From Companilactobacillus alimentarius DSM 20249 (lineage in GTDB: Bacteria; Bacillota; Bacilli; Lactobacillales; Lactobacillaceae): a DNA stretch of 64,000 nt. Both the position numbers and the translations under genes were made by a program. Shown here one piece after another: positions 17,020-25,894 of this stretch; the first letter of the stretch is position 1, and each line of letters starts with the position of its first letter. The notes beneath the pieces were generated by a model. It did no database searches and had not been told where the DNA came from. It was given only the letters and a program-made list of their open reading frames with translations. Location of the stretch: positions 2,232,001 through 2,296,000 of the forward strand of contig NZ_CP018867.1 in NCBI RefSeq assembly GCF_002849895.1, given 5' to 3'.

Positions 17020-18037
17020 TTTTCTAGGGGTATTTCTATTATTAACCGGTGTATTAGCTGGTTGTTCTTCAAAGAGTTCAGCATCACCAAAAGCTGGAAG
17101 TAATAGCAACAAAGAGATTACTATGGTTTTCTATCCAAATGAATCAGCCAAGAATTTCAGCGCTTCACGTAAGGCGCTAAAAGAAGAATTACATAAGGCA
17201 ACTGGTAAGAAAATCAATATTCAAACTACTACAGATTACAACATCGCAATTGAAGCAATTGCTTCTGGTAAGGCTCAATTGGCATTTATGGGTGCTGATG
17301 GTTATATTCAGGCACATGCTAAAAATAAAAAAATCGAGCCATTACTTCTTCAATCAGGACCAGATGGTACTAAAAAAGGCGCAAGCTACCGTTCATATTT
17401 AATGGTTCAAAAGGATAATGCCGACAAGTATAAAAAAGATGGCAAGTACAATATTGATAATATCAAGGGTAGGAAAATCTCATTTGTTTCAGCTAGTTCT
17501 ACTTCAGGATTTGCCGTACCAACTGATGAAATTCAAAAACATTTTAAATTAGAAAATAAAGATCAATTATCAGAAGGTGGAAAATTTTTTGATAAAGTTC
17601 TTTACGGTAGTACTCATCCAGGCTCAGCTATCAATTTACTAAAGGGTGATGCTGATGTTGCTGCATTTGACGACGGAGATTTAACACCATTCTTGAAAGT
17701 AACTTCAGGTAGCTACGACAAGGTAGGCTCAACTTTCACTGTTAGAAATGACGCCGATGCACCATTTGCAGAATTCAAGGGAAAAGAATTAGTTAACTTG
17801 TCAGTTCTTCCAGTTCAAAATGGACCATTTGTTGTTAACTCAAAGGCATTAAGTAAAGATGATATTGATGCAATTGCAAAGCATTTCACATCAAAAGAAA
17901 TTACTAATAATAAAGATCTATTCTCAGATGGAAAAGGTAAAACACCAACTTTATGGCAAAAGAAGACCGATAAGACAACACTTCTAAGGGTTGATGATGA
18001 TTGGTACAAACCTACTCATGAGTTAGTTGGTAAATAA
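16994..18037 (+). CDS. phnD: Phosphonate-binding lipoprotein PhnD with IS-replaced N terminus
   Basis: Extracellular solute-binding protein of the phosphonate/phosphite ABC family (NKEITMVFYPNE, MGADGYIQAHAKNKK), matured to a lipoprotein by the lipobox VLAGC near residue 23. The authentic start (15467) is cut off by the IS. The open frame now begins inside the IS right end with a TTG that has no clear ribosome site; it would give MSNFCVALYF in place of MKKGRLLTAF, keeping a hydrophobic core but losing the basic n-region. From codon 11 on the protein is intact. Treat as a disrupted gene that might be rescued by IS-driven expression. The partners phnC and phnE follow directly. Confidence 0.8.
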   Translation: MSNFCVALYFLGVFLLLTGVLAGCSSKSSASPKAGSNSNKEITMVFYPNESAKNFSASRKALKEELHKATGKKINIQTTTDYNIAIEAIASGKAQLAFMGADGYIQAHAKNKKIEPLLLQSGPDGTKKGASYRSYLMVQKDNADKYKKDGKYNIDNIKGRKISFVSASSTSGFAVPTDEIQKHFKLENKDQLSEGGKFFDKVLYGSTHPGSAINLLKGDADVAAFDDGDLTPFLKVTSGSYDKVGSTFTVRNDADAPFAEFKGKELVNLSVLPVQNGPFVVNSKALSKDDIDAIAKHFTSKEITNNKDLFSDGKGKTPTLWQKKTDKTTLLRVDDDWYKPTHELVGK

Positions 18038-18047
18038 GAGGCTGCCT

Positions 18048-18803
18048 ATGTTAGAAGTTAAGAATTTAGATAAGAGTTATCAAAAAGATCTTCCTGCTTT
18101 AAGTGATATATCTTTTAGCGTCAAGCCAGGGACATTTGTTGCAATTATTGGTCCTTCTGGAGCGGGAAAAACGACCATTCTAAGAAGCCTAAATCAGCTG
18201 ATCAAAGATGACAGTGGTGAGATTTTGATTGATGGCGATGATATTCGTTCAGCCAATAAGGCACAGCTAAGAAAACATCGTCGTCAAATTGGAATGGTTT
18301 TCCAGAATTATAACTTAGTAGAACGCTTAACAGTTATTGAAAATGTTTTACATGGTCGTCTAGGATACAAATCTACTTTAGCAGGTGTTCTTGGTCGTTA
18401 TACCAAAGAAGAAAAAGAAGAAGCTATGTCTTTACTGGAAAAAGTTGGTCTAGAAGATTTTGCTTTGCAACGATGTTCAGAATTAAGTGGTGGACAGAAA
18501 CAACGTGTGGGAATCGCACGTTCACTCATCCAACATCCTAAAGTGATTTTATGTGATGAGCCGATTGCCTCCCTCGATCCTGCTTCAGCTCAAACAGTTA
18601 TGCAGTTACTTAAAGACCTGACTGATGAGTACAATTTAATTTGTGTGGCTAATTTACATCAAATTAATATGGCAAAAAAATATGCTGATCAAATTATCGG
18701 TATTCGTAAGGGTCATTTGGTCTTTGATGAAGCTGCCGATTTACTATCAGAGGATATTTTGAGGACACTTTATGATCAGAAAATTACAAAGGAGTTTGAA
18801 TAA
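18048..18803 (+). CDS. phnC: Phosphonate ABC transporter ATPase
   Basis: 251 aa. Walker A GPSGAGKTT near residue 37, signature ELSGGQKQR, and Walker B VILCDEPIASLDP are all present, as is the PhnC-type NYNLVERLTVIENVLHGRLG block. AAGAGG sits before the ATG. The stop overlaps the start of the first permease (TAATG). It powers uptake of the phosphonate bound by PhnD. Confidence 0.93.
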   Translation: MLEVKNLDKSYQKDLPALSDISFSVKPGTFVAIIGPSGAGKTTILRSLNQLIKDDSGEILIDGDDIRSANKAQLRKHRRQIGMVFQNYNLVERLTVIENVLHGRLGYKSTLAGVLGRYTKEEKEEAMSLLEKVGLEDFALQRCSELSGGQKQRVGIARSLIQHPKVILCDEPIASLDPASAQTVMQLLKDLTDEYNLICVANLHQINMAKKYADQIIGIRKGHLVFDEAADLLSEDILRTLYDQKITKEFE

Positions 18804-19594
18804 TGCAATCTTCTGCAAAATTTTTACAACGCAAAGGTTGGCGTCAGACCGTAATAATAGGGATTATTGGCGGTATTTATTTATTAGGTAGCTGGCTTTT
18901 AAACTTTGATAGTTTAAGTGGGTTGATTGCAATTCCAAAAGCCTTTAATTGGTTAGGAGTAAACTTTCAGCCGACATCTGAGTCGATTAGTTATCTACCA
19001 AAAATCTGGCAAAAGTTATTTCAAACGGTTTTATTGGCTATTTCATCGACAGTCGTTGCTGCCATTATTTCCATCTTTATTGCTTTAGTCGGTTCTAAGG
19101 TTACGGGAATAAATGGTTCCGTTCAATTAGTTGTACGTGGGGTGGCATCGTTTTTTAGAAATATTCCATTAGTAGCTTGGTCAATGATTCTATTATTTTC
19201 ATTTAAACAAAGTGACTTCACTGGCTTTTTAGCTCTTTTGTTAATGTCGATTGGTTTTCTGATCCGTGCTTTTATGGAGATTATTGAAGATGAAGCCAGT
19301 GAGACAATGTTGGCTTTAAAAGCAACTGGGGCTGGGTACTTTCCGGTAATTTTTCAAGCCGTATTACCTCAGATTTTACCAAGTGTTCTAAGTTGGATTC
19401 TTTACATGATTGAAAATAATGTTCGAGATGCGACTTTGGTAGGTATTTTGACCGGTACGGGAATTGGTTTCTTATTTGATCTATATTTCAAGAGTTTTAG
19501 GTTTGATGCCGCTGGGATGACCATTTTAGCAATTATAGTTGTAGTGATTATCTTAGAGTTGATTTCAAATCAAATCAGAAAGGTGATTTTATGA
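18803..19594 (+). CDS. phnE: Phosphonate ABC transporter permease 1
   Basis: 263 aa, about six transmembrane helices with the inner-membrane EAA-like loop (ALKATGAGYFPVIFQAVLPQ) that contacts PhnC. AAGGAG precedes the ATG and it overlaps both neighbours by 1-4 nt. Two non-identical PhnE subunits are encoded in tandem and would form a heterodimeric channel. Confidence 0.92.
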   Translation: MQSSAKFLQRKGWRQTVIIGIIGGIYLLGSWLLNFDSLSGLIAIPKAFNWLGVNFQPTSESISYLPKIWQKLFQTVLLAISSTVVAAIISIFIALVGSKVTGINGSVQLVVRGVASFFRNIPLVAWSMILLFSFKQSDFTGFLALLLMSIGFLIRAFMEIIEDEASETMLALKATGAGYFPVIFQAVLPQILPSVLSWILYMIENNVRDATLVGILTGTGIGFLFDLYFKSFRFDAAGMTILAIIVVVIILELISNQIRKVIL

Positions 19595-20442
19595 TAGAGA
19601 GTGAAGAGAGAATCGTAAAAAAGCCACAGATACCAAATTCGCCAAATATTAAGTTACACACTAATAATTTGTCTAGAACGATGATTATTTTAGTTTTTAC
19701 ATCGCTATTACTGATTACTGGATATACATTGACTCATTTGGATACAGCCAATGTTCAAATAGGTTCAGCATTTAAAGAATTGTCAACTACCTTGCATCAA
19801 ATGTTTTTGCAGCCCAATACTGGAACTGATGGCTTTATAGAATTGTTGCAAGGATTGGGAATGAGTTTACTTATCTCAGTAATGACAACTATTATTGGCG
19901 CCATATTCGGATTCTTTTTTGCAGTTTTAGCTTCAAAGAATTTGACCAATATTTATCTTGGAACTGGAATAAGAGTTTTCATGGCGATTGTTAGGGCGAT
20001 ACCAACGATTATCTGGGCACTGATTTTTTCAATTGTTTGTGGATTAGGTTCGACCGCAGCTATTTTAGGTTTGAGTTTTCATAGTGTGGCTTACTTAACT
20101 AAGGCATATTCTGAAAGTATAGAAGGAATTGATGATTCCACAATTGAATCTTTAAAAGTTACTGGTGCTAGATTCTGGGTTATCGTTTTTCAAGCAATTT
20201 GGCCAACGATTATGGCTTCGTTTGTATCATGGACATTTATTCGTTTAGAAATAAATTTTGCTAATGCTATTGCTGTTGGAGCAGCAGCCGGGGCAGGTGG
20301 AATTGGTTATCAATTGTTTGTTGCGAGTGGAATGAGTTTTGATTTCCATGAGGTTGGTTTTATTGTTTATCTGATTATTGCGGTTACATTTTTACTTGAG
20401 TTTATTGCGGTTAAAATTAGACATTTGTATCTAAGCCGTTAA
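19591..20442 (+). CDS. phnE: Phosphonate ABC transporter permease 2
   Basis: 283 aa. A polar N-terminal leader of ~30 residues is followed by about six helices and the EAA-like loop (SLKVTGARFWVIVFQAIWPT). Starts by ATGA overlap with the first permease after AGGTGA. Partner of the preceding PhnE. Confidence 0.92.
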   Translation: MIESEERIVKKPQIPNSPNIKLHTNNLSRTMIILVFTSLLLITGYTLTHLDTANVQIGSAFKELSTTLHQMFLQPNTGTDGFIELLQGLGMSLLISVMTTIIGAIFGFFFAVLASKNLTNIYLGTGIRVFMAIVRAIPTIIWALIFSIVCGLGSTAAILGLSFHSVAYLTKAYSESIEGIDDSTIESLKVTGARFWVIVFQAIWPTIMASFVSWTFIRLEINFANAIAVGAAAGAGGIGYQLFVASGMSFDFHEVGFIVYLIIAVTFLLEFIAVKIRHLYLSR

Positions 20443-20457
20443 GTTATGGAGGGTTTT

Positions 20458-21252
20458 ATGATTGAAGCAGTTATTTTTGATTGGGCTGGTACAACTGTTG
20501 ATTACGGAAGTTTGGCACCAGTGATTGCCTTTAAGAAAGCTTTTAAAGATGTAGGAATTGAGTTAACTGATTCTGAGATTCGTCAGGATATGGGGATGGC
20601 GAAGTGGGATCATATTGGTAAGATTCTTAATATGAATGATGTTAAAGATCAATGGAAACATGAGTACGGTTCACTACCCACAAATGATGATCGTAAGAGA
20701 ATCTACTTAGGATTCCAAAAGTCACTGATTAAATACTTGAGAGATTATACAGAATTGAAATCAGGTGTTTTAAAAACTTTCAATTATTTAAAAGAATATG
20801 GAATAAAAGTAGCAACGACCACTGGTTATACTAATGAAATGATGAGAATAGTTGAGAAAAAAGCTTCAGAAAACGGCTATGCACCAGAACTTGTTGTTAC
20901 ATCAGAAGATGTTCATGATCAAGGTCGTCCATCGCCAGCAATGATTCAATACATCATGGAGAAGTTTAATATTGATGATCCTCAAAAGGTTATCAAAGTA
21001 GGCGATACTTTAGTTGATATCGAAGAAGGACATAATGCTGGTGTTAAGACAGTTGGGATAGTTGAAGGTAGTAGCTTAATGGGCTTATCGCAAGTAGAAT
21101 TCGACGAGCTGGATGATGAGCAGCAACTTGTTAAACGTAATGAAGTTAAACGAAAATTTGAATTAGTTAATACTGATTTCATAATTGACAATATTTATGA
21201 TTTAGTTCAAATAATTGAATATTTAAATGAAGCGATGGATAAAAAATGGTAA
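20458..21252 (+). CDS. phnX: Phosphonoacetaldehyde hydrolase
   Basis: 264 aa, HAD-family phosphonatase. It cleaves the C-P bond of phosphonoacetaldehyde to acetaldehyde and phosphate. The nucleophile Asp is residue 8 in FDWAGTTVDYG, and the Schiff-base lysine is residue 49 in MGMAKWDHI, a motif specific to this enzyme rather than other HADs. KVGDTLVDIEEGHNAG is the metal site. GGAGGG lies 5 nt before the chosen ATG; an ATG at 20446 is the alternative. It overlaps phnW by 7 nt. Confidence 0.95.
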   Translation: MIEAVIFDWAGTTVDYGSLAPVIAFKKAFKDVGIELTDSEIRQDMGMAKWDHIGKILNMNDVKDQWKHEYGSLPTNDDRKRIYLGFQKSLIKYLRDYTELKSGVLKTFNYLKEYGIKVATTTGYTNEMMRIVEKKASENGYAPELVVTSEDVHDQGRPSPAMIQYIMEKFNIDDPQKVIKVGDTLVDIEEGHNAGVKTVGIVEGSSLMGLSQVEFDELDDEQQLVKRNEVKRKFELVNTDFIIDNIYDLVQIIEYLNEAMDKKW

Positions 21253-22334
21253 AAAAATATTTGCTTTTAACACCAGGACCCTTAACGACAAGTGAAGAAG
21301 TAAAGAATGCAATGGATTTTGACTATTGTACTTGGGATGATGATTATAAAAAGATTACTCAATCATTTCGTAATTCTTTGTTACGATTGGCACAAGTTAC
21401 TTCTGATGACTACAGTGCTGTACCAATTCAAGGAAGTGGTACATACGGTGTTGAATCCGTTATAAGTTCAACAATTTCAAATAATGACAAATTGTTGATT
21501 GCTATTAATGGTGCGTATGGAAAACGTATTAGTGAGATGGCAGAGATTTATAATATTGAACATGTTGATCTGGTCGTTGACGAGAGAAAGCCCATCACAT
21601 TAAAAGAAGTAACAGAATATTTAGATAAGTATCCTGATATTACTCATTTTGCAATGATTCATTGCGAGACAACTACTGGAATATTGAATCCTATCGAAGA
21701 TATTATTCCTTATGTTCATGGAAAGGGAATTACTACGATTGTAGATGCAATGAGTAGTTTTGGTGGTATTCCTATCAATGTAGAGCAAGAAGAAATTGAT
21801 TATCTGATAAGTAGTTCTAATAAATGTATTCAAGGTGTTCCAGGTTTTTCATTTGTTATTGCTAGAAAAGATAATTTAGAATCTACCAAGGGATTAGCTA
21901 GGACACTTTCATTGGATCTCTATGCTCAATATATTGAGATGGAAAAGGATAATGGTAAATGGCGTTTTACCTCTCCAACCCATGTGGTGCATGCTTTTCA
22001 TGAAGCGTTGAGAGAATTGGATGAAGAAGGCGGGGTTAAGGCTCGTTATTTACGCTATAAAGCTAATCAGGAACACTTAGCCACTGGTATGGAAAAATTA
22101 GGATTTAAAGTTCTAATTGATGAGAAATGGCAGTCACCAATTATTACTTCCTTTGTTTATCCAACGGCTGATTTTGATTTTAGGAAGTTTTACCAACAAT
22201 TAAAGGAAGATGGTTTTGTCATTTATCCTGGTAAGATTTCACAAGTTCCAACTTTTAGAATTGGTAACATTGGTGAAGTATATGATAATGATATTACTAA
22301 ATTATTGTTAGCAATCAAGAGTATTGTGGACTAA
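21246..22334 (+). CDS. phnW: 2-aminoethylphosphonate--pyruvate aminotransferase
   Basis: 362 aa, PLP-dependent. Transfers the amino group of 2-aminoethylphosphonate to pyruvate, giving phosphonoacetaldehyde and alanine. The cofactor lysine is residue 193 (SSSNKCIQGVPG), with Asp167 in DAMSSFGG. The N terminus LLLTPGPLTTSEEVKNAM is typical. Together with PhnX it identifies 2-aminoethylphosphonate as the operon substrate and phosphorus (with nitrogen as alanine) as the gain. A terminator follows. Confidence 0.95.
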   Translation: MVKKYLLLTPGPLTTSEEVKNAMDFDYCTWDDDYKKITQSFRNSLLRLAQVTSDDYSAVPIQGSGTYGVESVISSTISNNDKLLIAINGAYGKRISEMAEIYNIEHVDLVVDERKPITLKEVTEYLDKYPDITHFAMIHCETTTGILNPIEDIIPYVHGKGITTIVDAMSSFGGIPINVEQEEIDYLISSSNKCIQGVPGFSFVIARKDNLESTKGLARTLSLDLYAQYIEMEKDNGKWRFTSPTHVVHAFHEALRELDEEGGVKARYLRYKANQEHLATGMEKLGFKVLIDEKWQSPIITSFVYPTADFDFRKFYQQLKEDGFVIYPGKISQVPTFRIGNIGEVYDNDITKLLLAIKSIVD

Positions 22335-22335
22335 A

Positions 22336-22371
22336 AAAAAGAGTGGTCAATTAATTGATCACTCTTTTTGA
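22336..22371. terminator. Bidirectional terminator of the phn operon and PAP2 gene
   Basis: AAAAAGAGTG...TCAAT pairs with ATTGA...CACTCTTTTT. It overlaps the last codons of the convergent PAP2 gene. Confidence 0.85.
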
Positions 22372-23030
22372 TTCCCAAGATGAAATTTGAATAAATTGAT
22401 TATTGTGGCATGATATCTCAAATATAAAAGCTCCGAGAATTCCCACCAAGTACCTGCTAAAAGAGCACTGCCAAGAACATCGCTAGGAAAGTGTCCCCGC
22501 AAATAGACTCTGGAAAATGCTACAAGGATTAACCAAAGTATTGCAATAACAGAAATACCTATTCGCCAATTTTTATTGTGCAAGTGAGGTAGAACTAAAA
22601 AGATTATGGTTAATATCAATAGAGTCGTTCCAAAGACGTGTCCACTAGGAAAGCTGTAACCCGATGCGGGTAAAATAGCATTCAGTGGACGTTGACGATG
22701 GACGGTAATTTTAATTAAGAATGAAATGATATTACCACTGATAAGAAGATAAATGATCCATAGAGCTGTTTGCTTATAATTATTTTTTAAAAATAAGAAG
22801 GCGATAAGTAGTAAATATATCAGGTCCATTAGAGGACTGCCTAAGAAAGTGACGGTTTTGAAAATTGATGTAAAACCTGAGGAAACCATCCCTTGTAAAA
22901 TAGTTTGAATGGAACTGTCGAAATTAGTTATAAATGAATTATTAGTAATAACCATCAATTCTAAAATAAAAAAGATGACTAAATAAATCATTGCCAACCA
23001 TTTTCTTTGGTTGTTTTGTTTAAAAATCAA
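22359..23030 (-). CDS. PAP2-family membrane phosphatase
   Basis: About 223 aa with five to six helices. All three acid-phosphatase motifs are present: KITVHRQRP, SGYSFPSGH, and SRVYLRGHFPSD. It would dephosphorylate a lipid phosphate or undecaprenyl pyrophosphate at the outer membrane face. I chose the TTG at 23030 because AAGGAG lies exactly 6 nt upstream; the ATGs at 23111 and 23090 lack ribosome sites. Substrate not determined. Confidence 0.82.
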   Translation of the reverse strand: MIFKQNNQRKWLAMIYLVIFFILELMVITNNSFITNFDSSIQTILQGMVSSGFTSIFKTVTFLGSPLMDLIYLLLIAFLFLKNNYKQTALWIIYLLISGNIISFLIKITVHRQRPLNAILPASGYSFPSGHVFGTTLLILTIIFLVLPHLHNKNWRIGISVIAILWLILVAFSRVYLRGHFPSDVLGSALLAGTWWEFSELLYLRYHATIINLFKFHLGNQKE

Positions 23031-23200
23031 ATTGAACTCCTTTTTAAAAAACAATTTTTTCTTAAGCTTCGATTGTAATATTATTTTCATAAAATTTATA
23101 GGGTAAAACATATTAATTTTAAATATATTTGATTATGTAAAATGTTTCACACCATTAACAAATTAATGATATAATCAAGCTTACAAAAAGGAGGCTTTAA

Positions 23201-23446
23201 ATGTTAACATTAATGGCTGCTAGTACAAGCAGTTCTGCACCAATTTTAATTGCGATTGGTGTAGCCATTCTAGTAATAATCTGGTTATTTATTAAGACCG
23301 GAATTGCTCTATTACATCATCCAATAATCGGAATTATTTTAGTTTTACTTGGAGTTCTAGGTTTGTGGAACTATATGATTATAGGAATTGGTGTAATTGT
23401 GGGTGGAATAGTTTTCTTAGTAGTTTCACAATTCTTTAATAATTAA
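23201..23446 (+). CDS. Small hydrophobic membrane protein
   Basis: 81 aa with a short Ser-rich N terminus (LMAASTSSSAP) and about three hydrophobic segments. AAAAAGGAGG lies before the ATG and a terminator follows, so it is a real single gene. I do not recognise the family. Confidence 0.7.
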   Translation: MLTLMAASTSSSAPILIAIGVAILVIIWLFIKTGIALLHHPIIGIILVLLGVLGLWNYMIIGIGVIVGGIVFLVVSQFFNN

Positions 23447-23452
23447 TAAATG

Positions 23453-23480
23453 AAAGCAAGACTTAATGTCTTGCTTTTTT
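23453..23480 (+). terminator. Rho-independent terminator
   Basis: AAAGCAAGAC and GTCTTGCTT pair across a 5-nt loop and end in a T-run. Confidence 0.88.
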
Positions 23481-23589
23481 ATGTGGCGTTGAAGTGAAAT
23501 TTTCTGAAAATTAAGGTCTATTTGGTAAATTTAGACTAAATGAAATTCTTAACAAGAAAGATTATTTGATTTTTTTACTAAAGTATTCG

Positions 23590-23604
23590 ATGATAACGTT
23601 TGCA
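23590..23604 (+). promoter_or_regulatory. Candidate cre site of pyruvate oxidase
   Basis: ATGATAACGTTTGCA matches the CcpA catabolite-response consensus with two deviations, 70 nt before the pox start. Catabolite repression of pox is known in Lactobacillus plantarum; here it is a sequence match only. Confidence 0.5.
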
Positions 23605-23673
23605 AGCAATGATAATGCGTTTGAATGTATAAAAATGCTTTATCATGGATATTTTAAGAAGGAAAGTGGAAAT

Positions 23674-25434
23674 ATGACAAAAATGATAGCTGGACAAGCT
23701 TTAGTAAAGGTTCTTGAAGATTGGGATGTTGACCACGTATATGGTGTTCCCGGAGGTTCAATTAATCATACTGTTGAAGGACTTTATTTGGAAAAAAATA
23801 AGGTCAAGTATATTCAAGTTCGTCATGAAGAAGTTGGAGCAATCGCTGCTTCAGCTGACGCTAAATTTACAGGAAAAATTGGAGTTGCGTTTGGTTCCGC
23901 TGGTCCTGGTGCCACACATCTTTTCAATGGTCTATATGATGCCAAAATGGATCATGTTCCTGTTTTAGCCTTGGTAGGTCAGGTTCCACAAGAAAACATG
24001 AATACTAACTATTTCCAAGAAATGGATGAAGGACCAATGTTTAGCGATGTGGCGGTTTACAACCGCACTGTAACAACTGCTGAACAGATTCCCTATGTTA
24101 TTAATCAAGCAATTCGTGAAGCATATCGTCAAAAGGGTGTAGCTGTAGTGATCCTTCCTGAGAATTTAACCGCTGATGAAATTGATTATGTACCTGTTAA
24201 GACACCTAAGATTATTAGTAGCAATAATTCTCAAACGATTGACTCTCAAGATGTTGTTAATACCTTGAAGATGTTGAAAGAAGCCAAACATCCGCTGGTT
24301 TATGCTGGTCGTGGATTACTAGGTGCAAAAGATGTATTAACAAAATTTGCTGAACAATTTAATTTACCTGTAATGAATACGGTTCCCGCTACTGGAGTTA
24401 TTAGTACTGATCATCCTAATTTCATTGGTACTTTCGGACGTTTAGGAAGCAAATCAGGTTTTGAAGCATTGCAACATACTGACCTCATTTTATTCATCGG
24501 TTCAGAATTCCCCTTTGCAAGATTTTGGCCCGAAGGTGTCAAGATTATTGATGTGAATAATAATCCTTATGATATTGGAAAAACAGTTGATGTCGATTAT
24601 GCAGTCATTGCCGACGCTAAGAGTTATTTGCAAGCCTTGATTGATACCAAAGAAACATTGCCAGCTGGAACTTGGCTGAAGGCTAATCAAGAGAATAAAG
24701 CTAACTGGGACAAGTGGTTGGATAAATTGGCCCGTGATGATAGCGATGGATTAAATCCAGAGACAGTTACAGCTAAGATGGCTGAATTAGCAGGTCCCAA
24801 TGATACTTACGGTGTTGATACAGGAAATGTATCTGAATTTGGAGTTCGTGGATTGCCGATGAACCACAATCAACGTTTTGCATTATCAGGTCTGTTTGCC
24901 ACAATGGGCTTTGGATTACCAGCTGGCTTAGCTGGTGCCTTGAGTGTTCCTGATGCCCAAGCTTGGACATTGTCTGGTGATGGTGGTTTCTCAATGGTTG
25001 CACCAGATTTGATCACAGAAGCTAGATATCACTTACCAGTTATCAATGTAATTCTTTCTAATGAGAGATTGGGCTTCATTTATTATGAACAAGTTGCTTC
25101 AAAACAACACCTTTATGGAGTTGACTTGACGGGAGCAGATTGGGCTAAGGTGGCTCAAGGACTTGGAGGCATCGGATTTACCGTTAAATCCATTAAAGAT
25201 GTCGATGAAACATTTGACCAAATTAAGAAATTACAAGCTTCTGGCAATAAGAAACCAATCGTTGTCAATGCCTTAATTAAACAAGACGATCCAGTAGCTA
25301 CTGCCTTTATGCCACTCGACGCTAAATTGTATGGACAAGAAGCAGTTGACGCTTATTCCAAGAAGTATCACATCGACGTTAAAGAGCAACCTTCACTTGG
25401 CGAATTGTTGAGAGCTCAAGGAGATAATGACTAA
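23674..25434 (+). CDS. pox: Pyruvate oxidase
   Basis: 586 aa, TPP- and FAD-dependent. Converts pyruvate, phosphate and O2 to acetyl phosphate, CO2 and H2O2. The N-terminal TPP domain has VYGVPGGSINH and RHEEVGAIAA (catalytic Glu); the cofactor motif GDGGFSMVAPDL...NVILSNERLG is near residue 430. AAGGAAAG precedes the ATG at 23674; an upstream in-frame codon at 23566 would add 36 residues and include the cre-like site, so it is rejected. Gives aerobic ATP and peroxide. Confidence 0.93.
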   Translation: MTKMIAGQALVKVLEDWDVDHVYGVPGGSINHTVEGLYLEKNKVKYIQVRHEEVGAIAASADAKFTGKIGVAFGSAGPGATHLFNGLYDAKMDHVPVLALVGQVPQENMNTNYFQEMDEGPMFSDVAVYNRTVTTAEQIPYVINQAIREAYRQKGVAVVILPENLTADEIDYVPVKTPKIISSNNSQTIDSQDVVNTLKMLKEAKHPLVYAGRGLLGAKDVLTKFAEQFNLPVMNTVPATGVISTDHPNFIGTFGRLGSKSGFEALQHTDLILFIGSEFPFARFWPEGVKIIDVNNNPYDIGKTVDVDYAVIADAKSYLQALIDTKETLPAGTWLKANQENKANWDKWLDKLARDDSDGLNPETVTAKMAELAGPNDTYGVDTGNVSEFGVRGLPMNHNQRFALSGLFATMGFGLPAGLAGALSVPDAQAWTLSGDGGFSMVAPDLITEARYHLPVINVILSNERLGFIYYEQVASKQHLYGVDLTGADWAKVAQGLGGIGFTVKSIKDVDETFDQIKKLQASGNKKPIVVNALIKQDDPVATAFMPLDAKLYGQEAVDAYSKKYHIDVKEQPSLGELLRAQGDND

Positions 25435-25471
25435 ACTAGACTTTTTAAAACTTGGATAAACAAGTAGAATG

Positions 25472-25508
25472 AAGAGAAAGATATTTTTATCTTGCTCTTT
25501 ATTTTTTT
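25472..25508 (+). terminator. Rho-independent terminator
   Basis: AAGAGAAAGATA and TATCTTGCTCTT form a 12-bp stem with one mismatch and a TTTT loop, followed by a T-run. Confidence 0.75.
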
Positions 25509-25524
25509 GTGAGGAAATTGAATA

Positions 25525-25836
25525 GTGATTAATAATATTGAAGATTTAACGAACGCGGTGCAGCAACAAAAAGATCAATTTCAAGTAAGTGGGAAAGCTT
25601 TTGAGTTTTGTGATGCAATACATCAATCACAGATATCAGCTAGTGGTAATGACTGGTCTATTGCGGGTTCTAGTGGTTGGATGGGGATTTTCACAGCATT
25701 GAATCATTACATTCATCGCCGCTTTATGAAACAAGAAAAGCGGGATTTGGAAGATTTGCAACATAATATTTCTAAAAATTATATAATCCGTAAGACAAGT
25801 CAAAAGGGACAATATGAAATGATTTTAAGAAAATAA
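25525..25836 (+). CDS. Hypothetical protein (103 aa)
   Basis: Begins with GTG behind GAGGAAATTGAATA. The protein is soluble, with a Gly/Ser-Trp patch (NDWSIAGSSGWMGIF) in the middle and a charged C-terminal half (FMKQEKRDLEDLQHNISKNY). I do not recognise it. It lies between two terminators, so it is either monocistronic or reached by read-through from pox. Confidence 0.55.
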   Translation: MINNIEDLTNAVQQQKDQFQVSGKAFEFCDAIHQSQISASGNDWSIAGSSGWMGIFTALNHYIHRRFMKQEKRDLEDLQHNISKNYIIRKTSQKGQYEMILRK

Positions 25837-25846
25837 TGATAGAAAA

Positions 25847-25890
25847 AAATAAGCTCAATAACGACAAAATTATCGTTATTGAGCTTATTT
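25847..25890. terminator. Strong bidirectional terminator
   Basis: An 18-bp perfect stem (AAATAAGCTCAATAACGA with complement) between the convergent hypothetical gene and pstB. Confidence 0.9.
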
Positions 25891-25894
25891 TGTT

